DNA from: Paenibacillus sp.
Lineage (GTDB): Bacteria > Bacillota > Bacilli > Paenibacillales > YIM-B00363
Assembly (NCBI RefSeq): GCF_035645195.1
Contig: NZ_DASQNA010000014.1
Span: 87,565 to 151,564 of the forward strand
Direction: 5' to 3'
Length of the DNA: 64,000 bases
Shown here one piece after another: positions 27,486-35,366 of this stretch (position 1 is the first letter of the stretch; each line of letters begins with the position of its first letter). The position numbers and the translations under genes are program-made. Under the pieces are notes generated by a model. The model saw only the letters and a list, made by a program, of their open reading frames with translations. It was not told the DNA's origin and searched no databases.

Positions 27486-27839
27486 ATGATCGACATTTCC
27501 GACCTGGCGTCGCAGAAAATCAAAGAACTGATGGCCGCGGACGGCGTCGCCGACGCTTACCTTAGGCTCGGCGTCAAAACCGGGGGCTGCAGCGGCTTCA
27601 CCTACGGCATGGGGATCGACACCGACGCGACCGATGCCGACGATACGATCGACGTGAAGGGGCTCAAGGTCGTCATGGAGAAGGACAGCGTCAAATATCT
27701 GCGCGGCCTGCAGATCGACTACAAAGAGTCGGCTATGGGCGGCGGGTTTACGATTCATAATCCGAACGCGATCGCGACGTGCGGTTGCGGCTCGAGCTTC
27801 CGCACGAAGGAAGAAGCCGGCGTGCCGGGCGAGTGTTAA
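27486..27839 (+). CDS. erpA: HesB/IscA-type Fe-S carrier (YutM/ErpA-like)
   Basis: 117-residue A-type carrier that delivers Fe-S clusters. The three conserved Cys are present: GGCSGF (Cys35) and CGCGSSF (Cys98, Cys100). The ATG follows AAGGAGGTG. It lies close to the NifU-type gene, yuzB and yutJ, an Fe-S group also clustered in Bacillus. A good promoter and a short 5' region precede it. The symbol follows the A-type family; the Bacillus name is yutM. Confidence 0.92.
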   Translation: MIDISDLASQKIKELMAADGVADAYLRLGVKTGGCSGFTYGMGIDTDATDADDTIDVKGLKVVMEKDSVKYLRGLQIDYKESAMGGGFTIHNPNAIATCGCGSSFRTKEEAGVPGEC

Positions 27840-27944
27840 TCGGATGCTCCGCGGTACAATTACGTCAGTGACTCCGTTGACATCACCGAATTGATTCGTT
27901 GATGCAGCCGGCAGCCGCATACCGGAGATCGTCGGAGGTTTACG

Positions 27945-27969
27945 GATTGCACGTGAAAAGCGTGCAATC
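27945..27969 (+). terminator. Short hairpin after the A-type carrier gene
   Basis: GATTGCACG / CGTGCAATC with a 7-base loop, followed by TCATTTTC. Weak terminator candidate about 105 bases after the stop. Confidence 0.4.
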
Positions 27970-28000
27970 TCATTTTCGGCGATTTCGGATTGTTAACAAC

Positions 28001-28047
28001 GACCTCCATGACGGGCTTGAACAGAACGTTTACCCGTGATGGAGGTC
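28001..28047. terminator. Long inverted repeat between convergent genes
   Basis: GACCTCCATGACGGG pairs with CCCGTGATGGAGGTC with one mismatch over a 17-base loop, followed by TATTTTAC on the plus strand. It sits four bases beyond the stop of the excalibur gene (-). Confidence 0.65.
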
Positions 28048-28051
28048 TATT

Positions 28052-28318
28052 TTACTTCTCGCAAGCGATCCCGTCCTTATCCCGGTCGCTCTTCTTGTTC
28101 GCCTCGTACAAATCCTTCGAGACGTACGGCTTATGCTTCGTCTTGCCGCCCTTGTTCTTGACGACCGCTGACATGGCTACGCCGCCCGGATAGTCCTTGT
28201 TCAGTTCGGTGCAATTCTTGTACGTTTTTGCCTTCTCTGCGGCGCTCGCCGAATGAGTGTAGCCGAATACGAGCGAAACCCCAAACAGAAATAAAATTGC
28301 CTTCGTTGCGTTCTTCAT
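28052..28318 (-). CDS. Secreted excalibur calcium-binding domain protein
   Basis: 88 residues. The first 27 form a signal peptide ending ASA-A. The mature part is a single excalibur domain: KNCTELNKDYPGGV at its start and the calcium-loop DRDKDGIACEK at the C-terminus, with two Cys. The domain is found alone or at the end of extracellular nucleases and surface proteins of Bacillales; function is unclear. The start has AAGGGATGGGG upstream. Confidence 0.85.
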   Translation of the reverse strand: MKNATKAILFLFGVSLVFGYTHSASAAEKAKTYKNCTELNKDYPGGVAMSAVVKNKGGKTKHKPYVSKDLYEANKKSDRDKDGIACEK

Positions 28319-28567
28319 TCGACCCCATCCCTTTCCATTTCATCTCGATGGTCTAACGAAAAAGAATCACTTACATTATACCTAAAGTTCCAGCGTTTGG
28401 AAGAGAGGCCCAGAACAATGTATCGAACTCAGGTTTCTTCTCTTCAGAATTTTTATAAAAATCAGTCCACATGGCCTCGAATCGAAAGGGATTTGTAAAA
28501 TGTTGTCGAAATTTTTTGTATATAATTCATAACAATCTGCAGCGTCGAACGAAAGCGAGGGGATCGC

Positions 28568-30112
28568 ATGGTCCAGAGCATTATTACGAATGTTTCGGTC
28601 GTCGTATCCTTCCTGTTTTTGCTCGACGTTTTGTTTCGGAAAGAACGGTTTCTCACCTCGGGAGGCGTCCGGAGGCGGGCGTCGCTCGGCCTAGGGTACG
28701 GACTGCTCGGCTGCATGTTGATCGTGTTCTCCATCGCGGTCAAAGGGGACGTCATCATCGATTTGCGCCATATCGCGTTCGTCTTGTCGGCGTTCTACGG
28801 CGGCTGGCTCTCCAGCCTCATCACCGCTGCGGTGGTGGCTTGCTTTCGCGTCGCCTTTTACGGCTTCACGGATGTCGCTTGGACGGCGGCCGGGTTTATC
28901 GTGCTGACCGGCATCGTGTGCGGCTGGATCGCGAAACGAAAGCTCCCCCCCATATGGAAGTTCCATACGCTGAACGCCGCGGCGACGGTACTCGGCATGG
29001 CGTTGTTCCGCTTCGTGCTGCCGAACAACAACGTTCTATTCGGGAAACTGATGCTGTACGGATGGGCGGCTTCGCTGCTCGCGGCGGTCGCGGTGTACGC
29101 TTTGATGCGATTTATGGACCGGGCGAGCGTCAACGAGCGGCTCCTTCGGGAGAGCGAGCGGGAGCTGCGCCGAACCGCGCATATGCTGCGGGCGCTGCTG
29201 AACGACATGCCGAGCGGGCTGCTGGCCGAAGATCGGGACCGCCGAATCACCTATGCGAACCGGCAATATTTGCGGCTGTTCGGCGAACCGGCGACGCTCG
29301 AATTGACCGGGCAGCTTCGAGACGACGTCTTGGCCCGTCATCGGCAGCAGTTTCGGGAGCCGGAGCTGTTCGCGGCCGCCGTGGAGGAGCTTTCCTCCGG
29401 CCGCGGGGCGGCGATCGAGCCTTACTTCGAGCTGAAGGACGGCCGCGTGCTGCAGTTCAATTACGCGCCGCTGGCAGACGACGGGGAGCACGGCGGCCAT
29501 CTATGGAAGTTTCATGACGTGACGGACTTCAAAGCGAGCGAGAAGAAGCTTCAGGAAGCTAATACGGTGCTGAAACGGCTGTCGGGGATCGACGGCTTGA
29601 CGGGCATCGCCAACCGGCGAAGCCTCGACGAGCATTGCGAGTTCGAGTGGGACGCGTGCGCGCGGAGCGGGAAGCCGCTCGCCGCGCTGCTGATCGACGT
29701 GGACGACTTCAAGGCGTACAACGATCATTACGGCCACCTGGAAGGGGATGCATGCCTGCGGCGCATCGCGGAGGCGCTGGAGTCGAGCGTCAAGAAGCCG
29801 GACGATTTCGTGGCGCGGTACGGAGGCGAGGAGTTCGCGGCGCTGCTCCCCGATACGACGCTGGACGGAGCGGTCAGCGTCGCCGAGCGGATGCGGCTCG
29901 CCGTCTCGGAGCTAAATATCGAACACGTCCATTCGCGCTCCGGACCGCGGGTCACGGTCAGCGTCGGCGTCAGCGCGCTCGTCCCGAAGGCGGGCGGCTC
30001 GTTCCTGGAGCTGTTCATCAAAGCGGACAAGGCGCTGTACGCGGCTAAGGCGCAGGGCCGCAACCGAACGGTCGCGTTCGATACCGAAGGGAATGCATAC
30101 GTGTGGGAATGA
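28568..30112 (+). CDS. Membrane diguanylate cyclase with PAS and GGDEF domains
   Basis: 514 residues. Residues 1-185 hold six hydrophobic helices of the 5TM-5TMR_LYT type (the GDVIIDLRHIAFVLSAFYGG segment is characteristic). Residues about 205-330 look like a PAS domain, and about 345-500 form a GGDEF domain with GGEEF at 419-423 and the Mg2+ Asp in LIDVDDFKAYND. It should make cyclic di-GMP from GTP. The product-inhibition site RxxD is KxxD here (KPDD), so feedback control may be weak. TATAAT (28521-28526) is a likely -10. Confidence 0.9.
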   Translation: MVQSIITNVSVVVSFLFLLDVLFRKERFLTSGGVRRRASLGLGYGLLGCMLIVFSIAVKGDVIIDLRHIAFVLSAFYGGWLSSLITAAVVACFRVAFYGFTDVAWTAAGFIVLTGIVCGWIAKRKLPPIWKFHTLNAAATVLGMALFRFVLPNNNVLFGKLMLYGWAASLLAAVAVYALMRFMDRASVNERLLRESERELRRTAHMLRALLNDMPSGLLAEDRDRRITYANRQYLRLFGEPATLELTGQLRDDVLARHRQQFREPELFAAAVEELSSGRGAAIEPYFELKDGRVLQFNYAPLADDGEHGGHLWKFHDVTDFKASEKKLQEANTVLKRLSGIDGLTGIANRRSLDEHCEFEWDACARSGKPLAALLIDVDDFKAYNDHYGHLEGDACLRRIAEALESSVKKPDDFVARYGGEEFAALLPDTTLDGAVSVAERMRLAVSELNIEHVHSRSGPRVTVSVGVSALVPKAGGSFLELFIKADKALYAAKAQGRNRTVAFDTEGNAYVWE

Positions 30113-30116
30113 AGAA

Positions 30117-30143
30117 GGCGCCGGAGCTGCTCCGGCGCCTTTC
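30117..30143 (+). terminator. Terminator of the GGDEF gene
   Basis: GGCGCCGGA / TCCGGCGCC with a five-base loop and short T-run. Its A-tract side also favours termination of the opposing gene. Confidence 0.75.
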
Positions 30144-30161
30144 CGATGTTCGCGGGGGTGA

Positions 30162-30377
30162 TCAGCGGCAGATGCGGGTGACGACGACCAGCAGAACGAA
30201 CAGCACCAGCACCGCTTCTATAGGAAGCCCCGCCGCGTACGGCTTCGCCGCAAGAACGGCCGACGGCGCCGGATACGGCATCGGGTTCGCCGCCGGCGCC
30301 GGATTGCCGGCGATGACCGCCTGTTCATTCGCCTCCGCCGCGTACGGCACATTCGGTTTTACGTAATATTCCGCCAA
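30162..30377 (-). CDS. YjcZ-like small membrane protein, possibly sporulation-related
   Basis: 71 residues from TTG 30377, chosen because GGGAGGGAC sits six bases upstream. The C-terminal 20 residues (EAVLVLFVLLVVVTRIC) are a hydrophobic tail like that of YjcZ-type sporulation proteins. The N-terminal 50 residues are Pro/Ala/Tyr-rich (PAPAANPMPYPAPSAVLAAKPY), unlike the usual Gly-rich head. Identification rests on the tail only. Confidence 0.5.
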   Translation of the reverse strand: MAEYYVKPNVPYAAEANEQAVIAGNPAPAANPMPYPAPSAVLAAKPYAAGLPIEAVLVLFVLLVVVTRICR

Positions 30378-30508
30378 TGAAAAGTCCCTCCCTGGAATCG
30401 TGTCGATCGAGACCATTGTATGAGAAGTCGGGCGGAACGCCCTGTGCGGACACCCAGGGCCCAATCTCCGAATTTGCGGCGGAGTGATTAAATTTATTTA
30501 TCGGAAAA

Positions 30509-30620
30509 CTATCCACATATCCACCGTTTCGGTTGCCCACATCATAAACGACCGACCCCCCTGCAATTCCGGGGATAATCACAAATTGTACACAGGCAAT
30601 CCACAAAATTCTGTGGATAA
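30509..30620 (+). promoter_or_regulatory. Cluster of DnaA-box-like sites upstream of sda
   Basis: A perfect DnaA box TGTGGATAA (reverse orientation) is at 30612-30620. Near matches to TTATNCACA lie at 30509-30517 (CTATCCACA), 30533-30541 (TTGCCCACA), 30586-30594 (TTGTACACA) and 30597-30605 (CAATCCACA), with weaker ones at 30517 and 30570. The spread covers 110 bases just before the sda promoter. In Bacillus subtilis DnaA activates sda through such boxes. The 341-base gap between 30378 and 30718 holds only this cluster, the promoter and the ribosome site. Confidence 0.8.
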
Positions 30621-30628
30621 CGGAACGC

Positions 30629-30657
30629 TTGTTCGCAATCGAGGGGTCTGGTAGCAT
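30629..30657 (+). promoter_or_regulatory. Probable sda promoter
   Basis: TTGTTC (30629-30634), 17-base spacer, TAGCAT (30652-30657). It starts nine bases after the perfect DnaA box, a position suited to activation. Confidence 0.5.
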
Positions 30658-30718
30658 AAAAGAAACCCCGAAGGGTTGGCATAATTTATGGAAGCATGGC
30701 ATAAGGAGGGACTCGAAG

Positions 30719-30856
30719 GTGAAAGAACTGAGCAACGAGAGTTTGATCGAGACGTATTTAAAAGCGATCGATCTGCAGCTCGAGAGCGACTTCATTAAGC
30801 TGCTGGAACAAGAAATCGAACGCAGAAATTTAGACATCAACGTTTCTTTCCACTAA
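30719..30856 (+). CDS. sda: Sporulation checkpoint inhibitor Sda
   Basis: 45 residues from GTG 30719, with AAGGAGGG (30703-30710) eight bases upstream. The sequence LSNESLIETYLKAIDLQLES followed by FIKLLEQEIERR is the helical hairpin of Sda, which binds the sporulation kinase KinA and blocks the phosphorelay when replication is disturbed. Length matches the family (46-52). Control by DnaA is supported by the box cluster upstream. Confidence 0.9.
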   Translation: MKELSNESLIETYLKAIDLQLESDFIKLLEQEIERRNLDINVSFH

Positions 30857-30864
30857 AGCCCATC

Positions 30865-31125
30865 TCATAGCCGTTCGATTTCCTGAATCCAAGCGACGAA
30901 CGTTTCGCGGCATGCGGCACAGTACGCCGTATGCGGACAGACGCGGTCGTCCACGTCAGGGTAACCGTTCGACATCCGAATGTCGTCGATCGGCCGATAC
31001 GGGGAGTAGGGGCCGTAGTAATCTCCTAATCGGCCGGCGTCCTCCGCCTGCGCGGAGCAGCGAGGACAAGCGGCTTCCATCGGCGCGAGGCCGTTGCACA
31101 CCGGGCAAATCGAGCGGATCAACAA
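30865..31125 (-). CDS. Small zinc-ribbon-like protein
   Basis: 86 residues from TTG 31125, preferred because AAAGGAGG lies nine bases upstream; an ATG at 31134 abuts that site. Two CxxC pairs near the N-terminus (CPVC...CPRC) form a rubredoxin-like knuckle, and a second set CPHTAYCAAC lies near the C-terminus. The middle is Tyr/Pro/Asp-rich. No family recognised. It ends eight bases from sda, tail to tail. Confidence 0.6.
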   Translation of the reverse strand: MLIRSICPVCNGLAPMEAACPRCSAQAEDAGRLGDYYGPYSPYRPIDDIRMSNGYPDVDDRVCPHTAYCAACRETFVAWIQEIERL

Positions 31126-31181
31126 ACAAGGCATCCTCCTTTGCCGTTAGGCTACAGGTAGGATGCCTCTTTTTTCGCGAC

Positions 31182-32183
31182 TTATAACTTCATGTTGCTG
31201 CTGTGGCCCGGCGACAGCTTCGCGTTCGGGTCGATGTACACTTTGGCGTTGTTGATGGCCGTAGGCGCTTCGCCGAACCCGACGGCGATCAGCTTCAGCT
31301 TGCCCGGGTACGTCGTGATGTCGCCCGCGGCGAAAATGCCCGGGATCGACGTCATCATGCGGGTGTCGACGACGATGGAGCCGTCCTCGATGTCGAAGCC
31401 CCATTCCGCGATCGGCCCGAGGGACGAAACGAAGCCGAAGTTAACGATGACGTCGTCGACGGCGAGCTCCGTCTCTTCGCCGGACTTCACGTCCTTCAGC
31501 GTGACGCGCTCGATGGACTCGGCGCCGTGCAGCTTCGCGATCTCTTTCGGCGTAACGACGTTCACCTTCGATTTCATCAACAGCTCGACGCTGTGCTCGT
31601 GCGCGCGGAACTTGTCGCGGCGGTGAATGAGCGTCACCTCTTTCGCGATCGGTTCGAGCATGAGCGACCAGTCGACGGCCGAATCGCCGCCGCCGCTGAT
31701 CAGCACGTTGCGGCCGCGGAATCGCTCCAGGTTGCTGACGAAGTAGTGCAGATTTTTGCCTTCGAACGCAGCCGCCTCGGGAAGATCGAGCTTGCGCGGC
31801 TCGAACGCGCCCACGCCGGCCGTAATGACGATCGCTTTCGCTTCGTGCGTCGCCTTCGTCGTTTCGATGACGAAATGCCGTTCGTCCTTTTTAATGACCT
31901 TCAGCACTTTCTCTTCAAGGCAGCGCTCGATCGGGAAGTGACTCATTTGCTGCAGCAGGTTGTCGACGAGCTCCTGCGCGCGCACTTTCGGGAATCCCGC
32001 CACGTCATATATATACTTTTCCGGATACAGCGCGGCCAATTGCCCGCCCAGCTGAGGCATGCTCTCGATGATCTTGCAGCTCGCTTGCCGCATACCGGCG
32101 TAGAATGCGGCGAACAGTCCGGCCGGACCGCCCCCGATGACTGCGATGTCGACGATGCCGTTCGGATTTGTCGTGCTCGTCAA
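31182..32183 (-). CDS. yumC: Ferredoxin--NADP reductase type 2 (YumC)
   Basis: 333-residue flavoprotein of the thioredoxin-reductase-like FNR2 group. FAD motif [16 protein letters not shown] near residues 15-30, NADPH motif [11 protein letters not shown] near 163-173, and [23 protein letters not shown] near 285-307 are family hallmarks. There is no CxxC, which separates it from thioredoxin reductase. It supplies reduced ferredoxin or flavodoxin. It is divergent from ndh; TATAAT on the minus strand (32237-32242) may be its -10. Confidence 0.93.
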   Translation of the reverse strand: MTSTTNPNGIVDIAVIGGGPAGLFAAFYAGMRQASCKIIESMPQLGGQLAALYPEKYIYDVAGFPKVRAQELVDNLLQQMSHFPIERCLEEKVLKVIKKDERHFVIETTKATHEAKAIVITAGVGAFEPRKLDLPEAAAFEGKNLHYFVSNLERFRGRNVLISGGGDSAVDWSLMLEPIAKEVTLIHRRDKFRAHEHSVELLMKSKVNVVTPKEIAKLHGAESIERVTLKDVKSGEETELAVDDVIVNFGFVSSLGPIAEWGFDIEDGSIVVDTRMMTSIPGIFAAGDITTYPGKLKLIAVGFGEAPTAINNAKVYIDPNAKLSPGHSSNMKL

Positions 32184-32472
32184 GACGGTTGCACCTCCAT
32201 AAAAAAATTAACTGTGAAAACAAACAATCCGTTTTCATTATACATGATGTTCTACGGAATGAAACCCTGTTCCGGTTTTGCGAACGTAAAATTTTCTTGT
32301 CGGTCGAATCCCGTTTCGCCGTACAATGACAACATTTTAGGACTTGAACTTTATTGCATATTGTGGCAAGATATTGACAGTTTAATGTAATTTGCAAGCT
32401 GGCAAAAGGTTGGAAGTTTCGGATCAAGAAATTGTGGACAGTCTATCAAGTAAACTTTCTTTTTGCGGAACT

Positions 32473-32490
32473 TTGTGTATTTTTTCACAA
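32473..32490 (+). promoter_or_regulatory. Rex-type operator upstream of ndh
   Basis: TTGTGTATTTTTTCACAA is an 18-base inverted repeat matching the Rex consensus TTGTGAA-N4-TTCACAA at all but one position; flanking T/A extends it to 20. It ends seven bases before the -35. Rex senses NADH/NAD+ and is known to repress ndh in Bacillus subtilis; its use here is inferred. Confidence 0.75.
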
Positions 32491-32496
32491 ACTAAT

Positions 32497-32525
32497 TTGT
32501 CACTTTTGCCAAAAAACCATATACA
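32497..32525 (+). promoter_or_regulatory. ndh promoter
   Basis: TTGTCA (32497-32502), 17-base spacer, TATACA (32520-32525). Confidence 0.7.
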
Positions 32526-32551
32526 AAATCGGAAGGATTGGGAGAACACGC

Positions 32552-33745
32552 ATGAGCAGAATACCTCGGATCGTGATCCTCGGCGCGGGCTACGGCGGGA
32601 TCGTTACGGCGCTGCGGCTGCAGAAAGAGCTCAATTACAACGAAGCGGACGTCACGCTTGTCAATAAACACGATTACCATTATATAACGACGCATTTGCA
32701 TATGCCGGCCGCCGGAACCGACGACCCGCAGAACGCTCGCGTCAGCATCCTGAAGCTGATCGACGAGTTTAAGATCGACTTCGTGAAGTCGACCGTCGTT
32801 CAAATCCGCCCGAACGATCGCAAGGTCATCCTCGAGGACGGCACGCTGTCCTACGATTACCTTGTTATCGGCCTCGGCGGCGAGCCGGAAACGTTCGGCA
32901 TCCCGGGCCTCAAAGAGAACGCCCATTTCATCCGCAGCATCAACAGCGTGCGCTTGATCCGCGAGCATATCGAGTATCAGTTCGCGAGGTTCAAGAAGGA
33001 GCCGCACCGGAAGGACTACCTGACGTTCGTCGTCGGCGGCGCAGGCTTTACGGGCATCGAGTTCATCGGCGAGCTGGCGGACCGCATCCCGAAGCTGTGC
33101 AAAGAGTTCGACGTCGACCCGAGCTTCGTGAAAATATACAACGTCGAAGCCGCTCCGACGGCGCTGCCGGGCTTCGATCCGGAGCTTGTTCAGTACGCGA
33201 TGGAAGTGCTGCAGAAGAAGGGCGTCACGTTCAAAATCGGCGTCGCGCTTAAAGAATGCATGCCGGACAGCATCTTGCTCGCGAACGGGGAAGAAATCAA
33301 GACGCACACGGTCATCTGGACGGGCGGCGTCCGCGGCAACAAGCTGATCGAGGAAGCGGGCTTCGAAGCGATGCGCGGCCGCATCAAAGTCGACGAGCAT
33401 CTGCGCATCCCGGGCTACGACGACATCTTCGTGGTGGGCGACTGCTCGATCGTCATGAACGAAGAAGGCCGTCCGTATCCGCCGACCGCGCAAATGGCGA
33501 TTCAGCAGGCGGAGGTACTGGCGCATAACTTGGTCGCGTCGATCCGGGGCTCTTCGCTCAAGGCGTTCAAATACGAGAGCAAAGGCACGGTCGCGTCGCT
33601 CGGCAAAAACGAGGCGATCGGCGTCGCGTTCAACCGGAAGCTGAAAGGCGGCACCGCGGCGATGCTGAAGAAAATGATCGATATGCGCTACCTGTACATT
33701 ATCGGGGGCATTCCGCTCGTCCTCCGCAAAGGATATTTCCGGTAA
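32552..33745 (+). CDS. ndh: Type II NADH dehydrogenase
   Basis: 397 residues. Single-subunit, non-proton-pumping NADH:menaquinone oxidoreductase bound to the inner face of the membrane. FAD motif VILGAGYGGIVTALRL near residues 7-22, NAD motif VVGGAGFTGIEFIGEL near 163-178, and FVVGDCSIVM plus AQMAIQQAEVLAHNL for FAD and quinone binding. The ATG at 32552 follows GGGAGA. It carries a full C-terminal membrane-binding region, unlike the shorter YutJ paralogue. Regulation by Rex is suggested by the upstream site. Confidence 0.95.
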   Translation: MSRIPRIVILGAGYGGIVTALRLQKELNYNEADVTLVNKHDYHYITTHLHMPAAGTDDPQNARVSILKLIDEFKIDFVKSTVVQIRPNDRKVILEDGTLSYDYLVIGLGGEPETFGIPGLKENAHFIRSINSVRLIREHIEYQFARFKKEPHRKDYLTFVVGGAGFTGIEFIGELADRIPKLCKEFDVDPSFVKIYNVEAAPTALPGFDPELVQYAMEVLQKKGVTFKIGVALKECMPDSILLANGEEIKTHTVIWTGGVRGNKLIEEAGFEAMRGRIKVDEHLRIPGYDDIFVVGDCSIVMNEEGRPYPPTAQMAIQQAEVLAHNLVASIRGSSLKAFKYESKGTVASLGKNEAIGVAFNRKLKGGTAAMLKKMIDMRYLYIIGGIPLVLRKGYFR

Positions 33746-33748
33746 GCC

Positions 33749-34012
33749 ATGCGGCACTGCAGCGTGCAGGTTCGGGGGTTGTTGACGCGGGACGAGCTGG
33801 ATCGTTACAACGCGTTGATGGACGTCGGGCACTACCTCGAGTCGCAGCAGCGGTACGATTTGGCTCAGACGGTGCAGAAGGAAATCGACCGTCTCGTGCA
33901 GCCGGCGATCGAGCGCCTGAAAGAGAAAGGGCGCGAACGCGATCGGCAGGATCAAGAATTTTTGCGGCAGATCGAACGTCTTCGCGCGGGCGAGGACGAA
34001 GACGACGAGTAA
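33749..34012 (+). CDS. Small coiled-coil protein of unknown function
   Basis: 87 residues, very hydrophilic, with a predicted helical coiled-coil from about residue 35 to 80 (heptad-like Leu/Ile among Glu, Arg, Lys and Gln) and an acidic end GEDEDDE. It starts three bases after ndh. No clear ribosome site precedes the ATG, so coupled translation or a downstream TTG (33779/33782) is possible. Not recognised. Confidence 0.6.
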   Translation: MRHCSVQVRGLLTRDELDRYNALMDVGHYLESQQRYDLAQTVQKEIDRLVQPAIERLKEKGRERDRQDQEFLRQIERLRAGEDEDDE

Positions 34013-34026
34013 GCCGGACAAACGAA

Positions 34027-34060
34027 CACCCTCGACGGTCGAGCCGTCGAGGGTGTTTTT
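34027..34060. terminator. Terminator after the ndh unit
   Basis: CACCCTCGACGG / CCGTCGAGGGTG with a five-base loop and a T5 run (34056-34060). Confidence 0.9.
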
Positions 34061-34083
34061 CGCGGTTTGCCGCGTCCGTACGT

Positions 34084-34827
34084 TTAACGGATCATGTTCA
34101 AAAACTTCTCCGTATCCGTCAAATTGCCGACGAAGAAATCGCCGAACTCTCCGAAGCGCGCCGACACTTCGTCGAAGCGCATTTCGTAAACAAGCTTCTT
34201 GAACTGGAGCGCATCGTCCGCGAACAGCGTAACGCCCCACTCCCAGTCGTCGAAGCCGACGGAGCCGGTGATGATCTGCTTCACCTTGCCGGCGTACGAC
34301 CGGCCGATCAGGCCGTGGCTGCGCATCATCTCGCGGCGCTCGTCCATCGACAGCATGTACCAGTTGTCGCCGCCGGAGCGGCGCTTGTTCATCGGATAGA
34401 AGCAAATGTGCTTCGCCTTCGGCATCGACGGCTTCAGCCGCGCGGCGATCTCCGGGTTTTCCATCGGGTCGGTGCCCGGCTTCGCCATGTAGTTGCTGAG
34501 CTCGACGATCGAGACGTAGCTGTGCGCCGGGATCGTTACGTCGCCGAACGTCGTTTTGTTGAATCTCGTCTCAAGCTCGTTCAGCTCTTCCAGCGTCTCG
34601 CGCAAATGAACGAAGACAAAGTCCGCTTTCTGCCCGACGATCGAGTAGAAGGCGAAGCTGCCGGTTTTGTTGTCGTCGGCCGCGGCGCAGTCCGCGACGT
34701 ACGCGCGGAGGTCTTCCTCCGCCTGGCGCCGTTCCTGAGGCGTCAACGCCTTCCAGGCGGTCCAATCGATATGTCGAAAATCGTGGAGGGCGTACCAGCC
34801 TTCCAGCGTTTGTGCCGCTTCGCTCAT
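34084..34827 (-). CDS. hemQ: Coproheme decarboxylase HemQ
   Basis: 247-residue chlorite-dismutase-family enzyme that decarboxylates coproheme III to heme b with peroxide, the last step of the Gram-positive heme route. The catalytic Tyr (Tyr144 in CFYPMNKRR) and proximal heme ligand His171 ([13 protein letters not shown]) are in place. The ATG at 34827 is preferred; an in-frame GTG at 34839 abuts GGAG. It supplies heme for the oxidases and succinate dehydrogenase made from this window. Confidence 0.95.
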   Translation of the reverse strand: MSEAAQTLEGWYALHDFRHIDWTAWKALTPQERRQAEEDLRAYVADCAAADDNKTGSFAFYSIVGQKADFVFVHLRETLEELNELETRFNKTTFGDVTIPAHSYVSIVELSNYMAKPGTDPMENPEIAARLKPSMPKAKHICFYPMNKRRSGGDNWYMLSMDERREMMRSHGLIGRSYAGKVKQIITGSVGFDDWEWGVTLFADDALQFKKLVYEMRFDEVSARFGEFGDFFVGNLTDTEKFLNMIR

Positions 34828-34965
34828 CGGTTTCGTCACACTCCTATAGGGTTTGTCCTTATTTTACCGGAACGCCGCCTGCGGGGCAAACGAGGCCCGG
34901 TTTGACGAGCGTTCGGCGCGAATGTACACTTAGGACGATAAGAATCGCGGGAGGGTTTACGTTTC

Positions 34966-35262
34966 ATGGATTTGAACATTTTTCAAGTCATCGTTATTTT
35001 TTTGCTGGCGTTCGTGCTGATGTTCGGCGTCGGTTTCATTTTAAACATGCTTATGAAAACGACTTGGTTTCCGATATACGCGTACGCGGCCCTGATGGCG
35101 GGCCTGTTCGTCTACTTCGAATGGGGGCAGGAGAACATGCTCGCCAACCTGCTCGAATACGGCGCCATCGACTGGCTGGCGGTCGTCGCTGGCTTGCTGG
35201 GCGCCTACGTCAGCGGTCTCGCGATCCGCACGCTGCGCGTCCGCGGCTTTAAGATGTTCTGA
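34966..35262 (+). CDS. yuiB: YuiB-like membrane protein
   Basis: 98 residues with three hydrophobic helices (about 5-30, 36-52, 68-88). The sequence NIFQVIVIFLLAFVLMFGVG with FILNMLMKTTWFPIYAY is typical of YuiB, which sits beside yumB/yumC in Bacillus subtilis. Function unknown. GGGAGGG precedes the ATG. Confidence 0.85.
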   Translation: MDLNIFQVIVIFLLAFVLMFGVGFILNMLMKTTWFPIYAYAALMAGLFVYFEWGQENMLANLLEYGAIDWLAVVAGLLGAYVSGLAIRTLRVRGFKMF

Positions 35263-35366
35263 TATAACGGGAAAATGTGTCGCGTATGGGGCTTCCTCCT
35301 CGGGGAAACGTAACGGTATCACAATCTTCAGGCTTGTTACGTTCTTTCAGGAAAGGAAGGGGACTC

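Larger units (their letters stand above)
32184..32551. other. Divergent yumC/ndh intergenic region
   Basis: This 368-base region is markedly AT-rich relative to its surroundings. It holds a minus-strand -10 like TATAAT at 32237-32242 for yumC, the ndh promoter (32497-32525) and a Rex-like site (32473-32490). No open reading frame in it looks coding. Confidence 0.6.
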
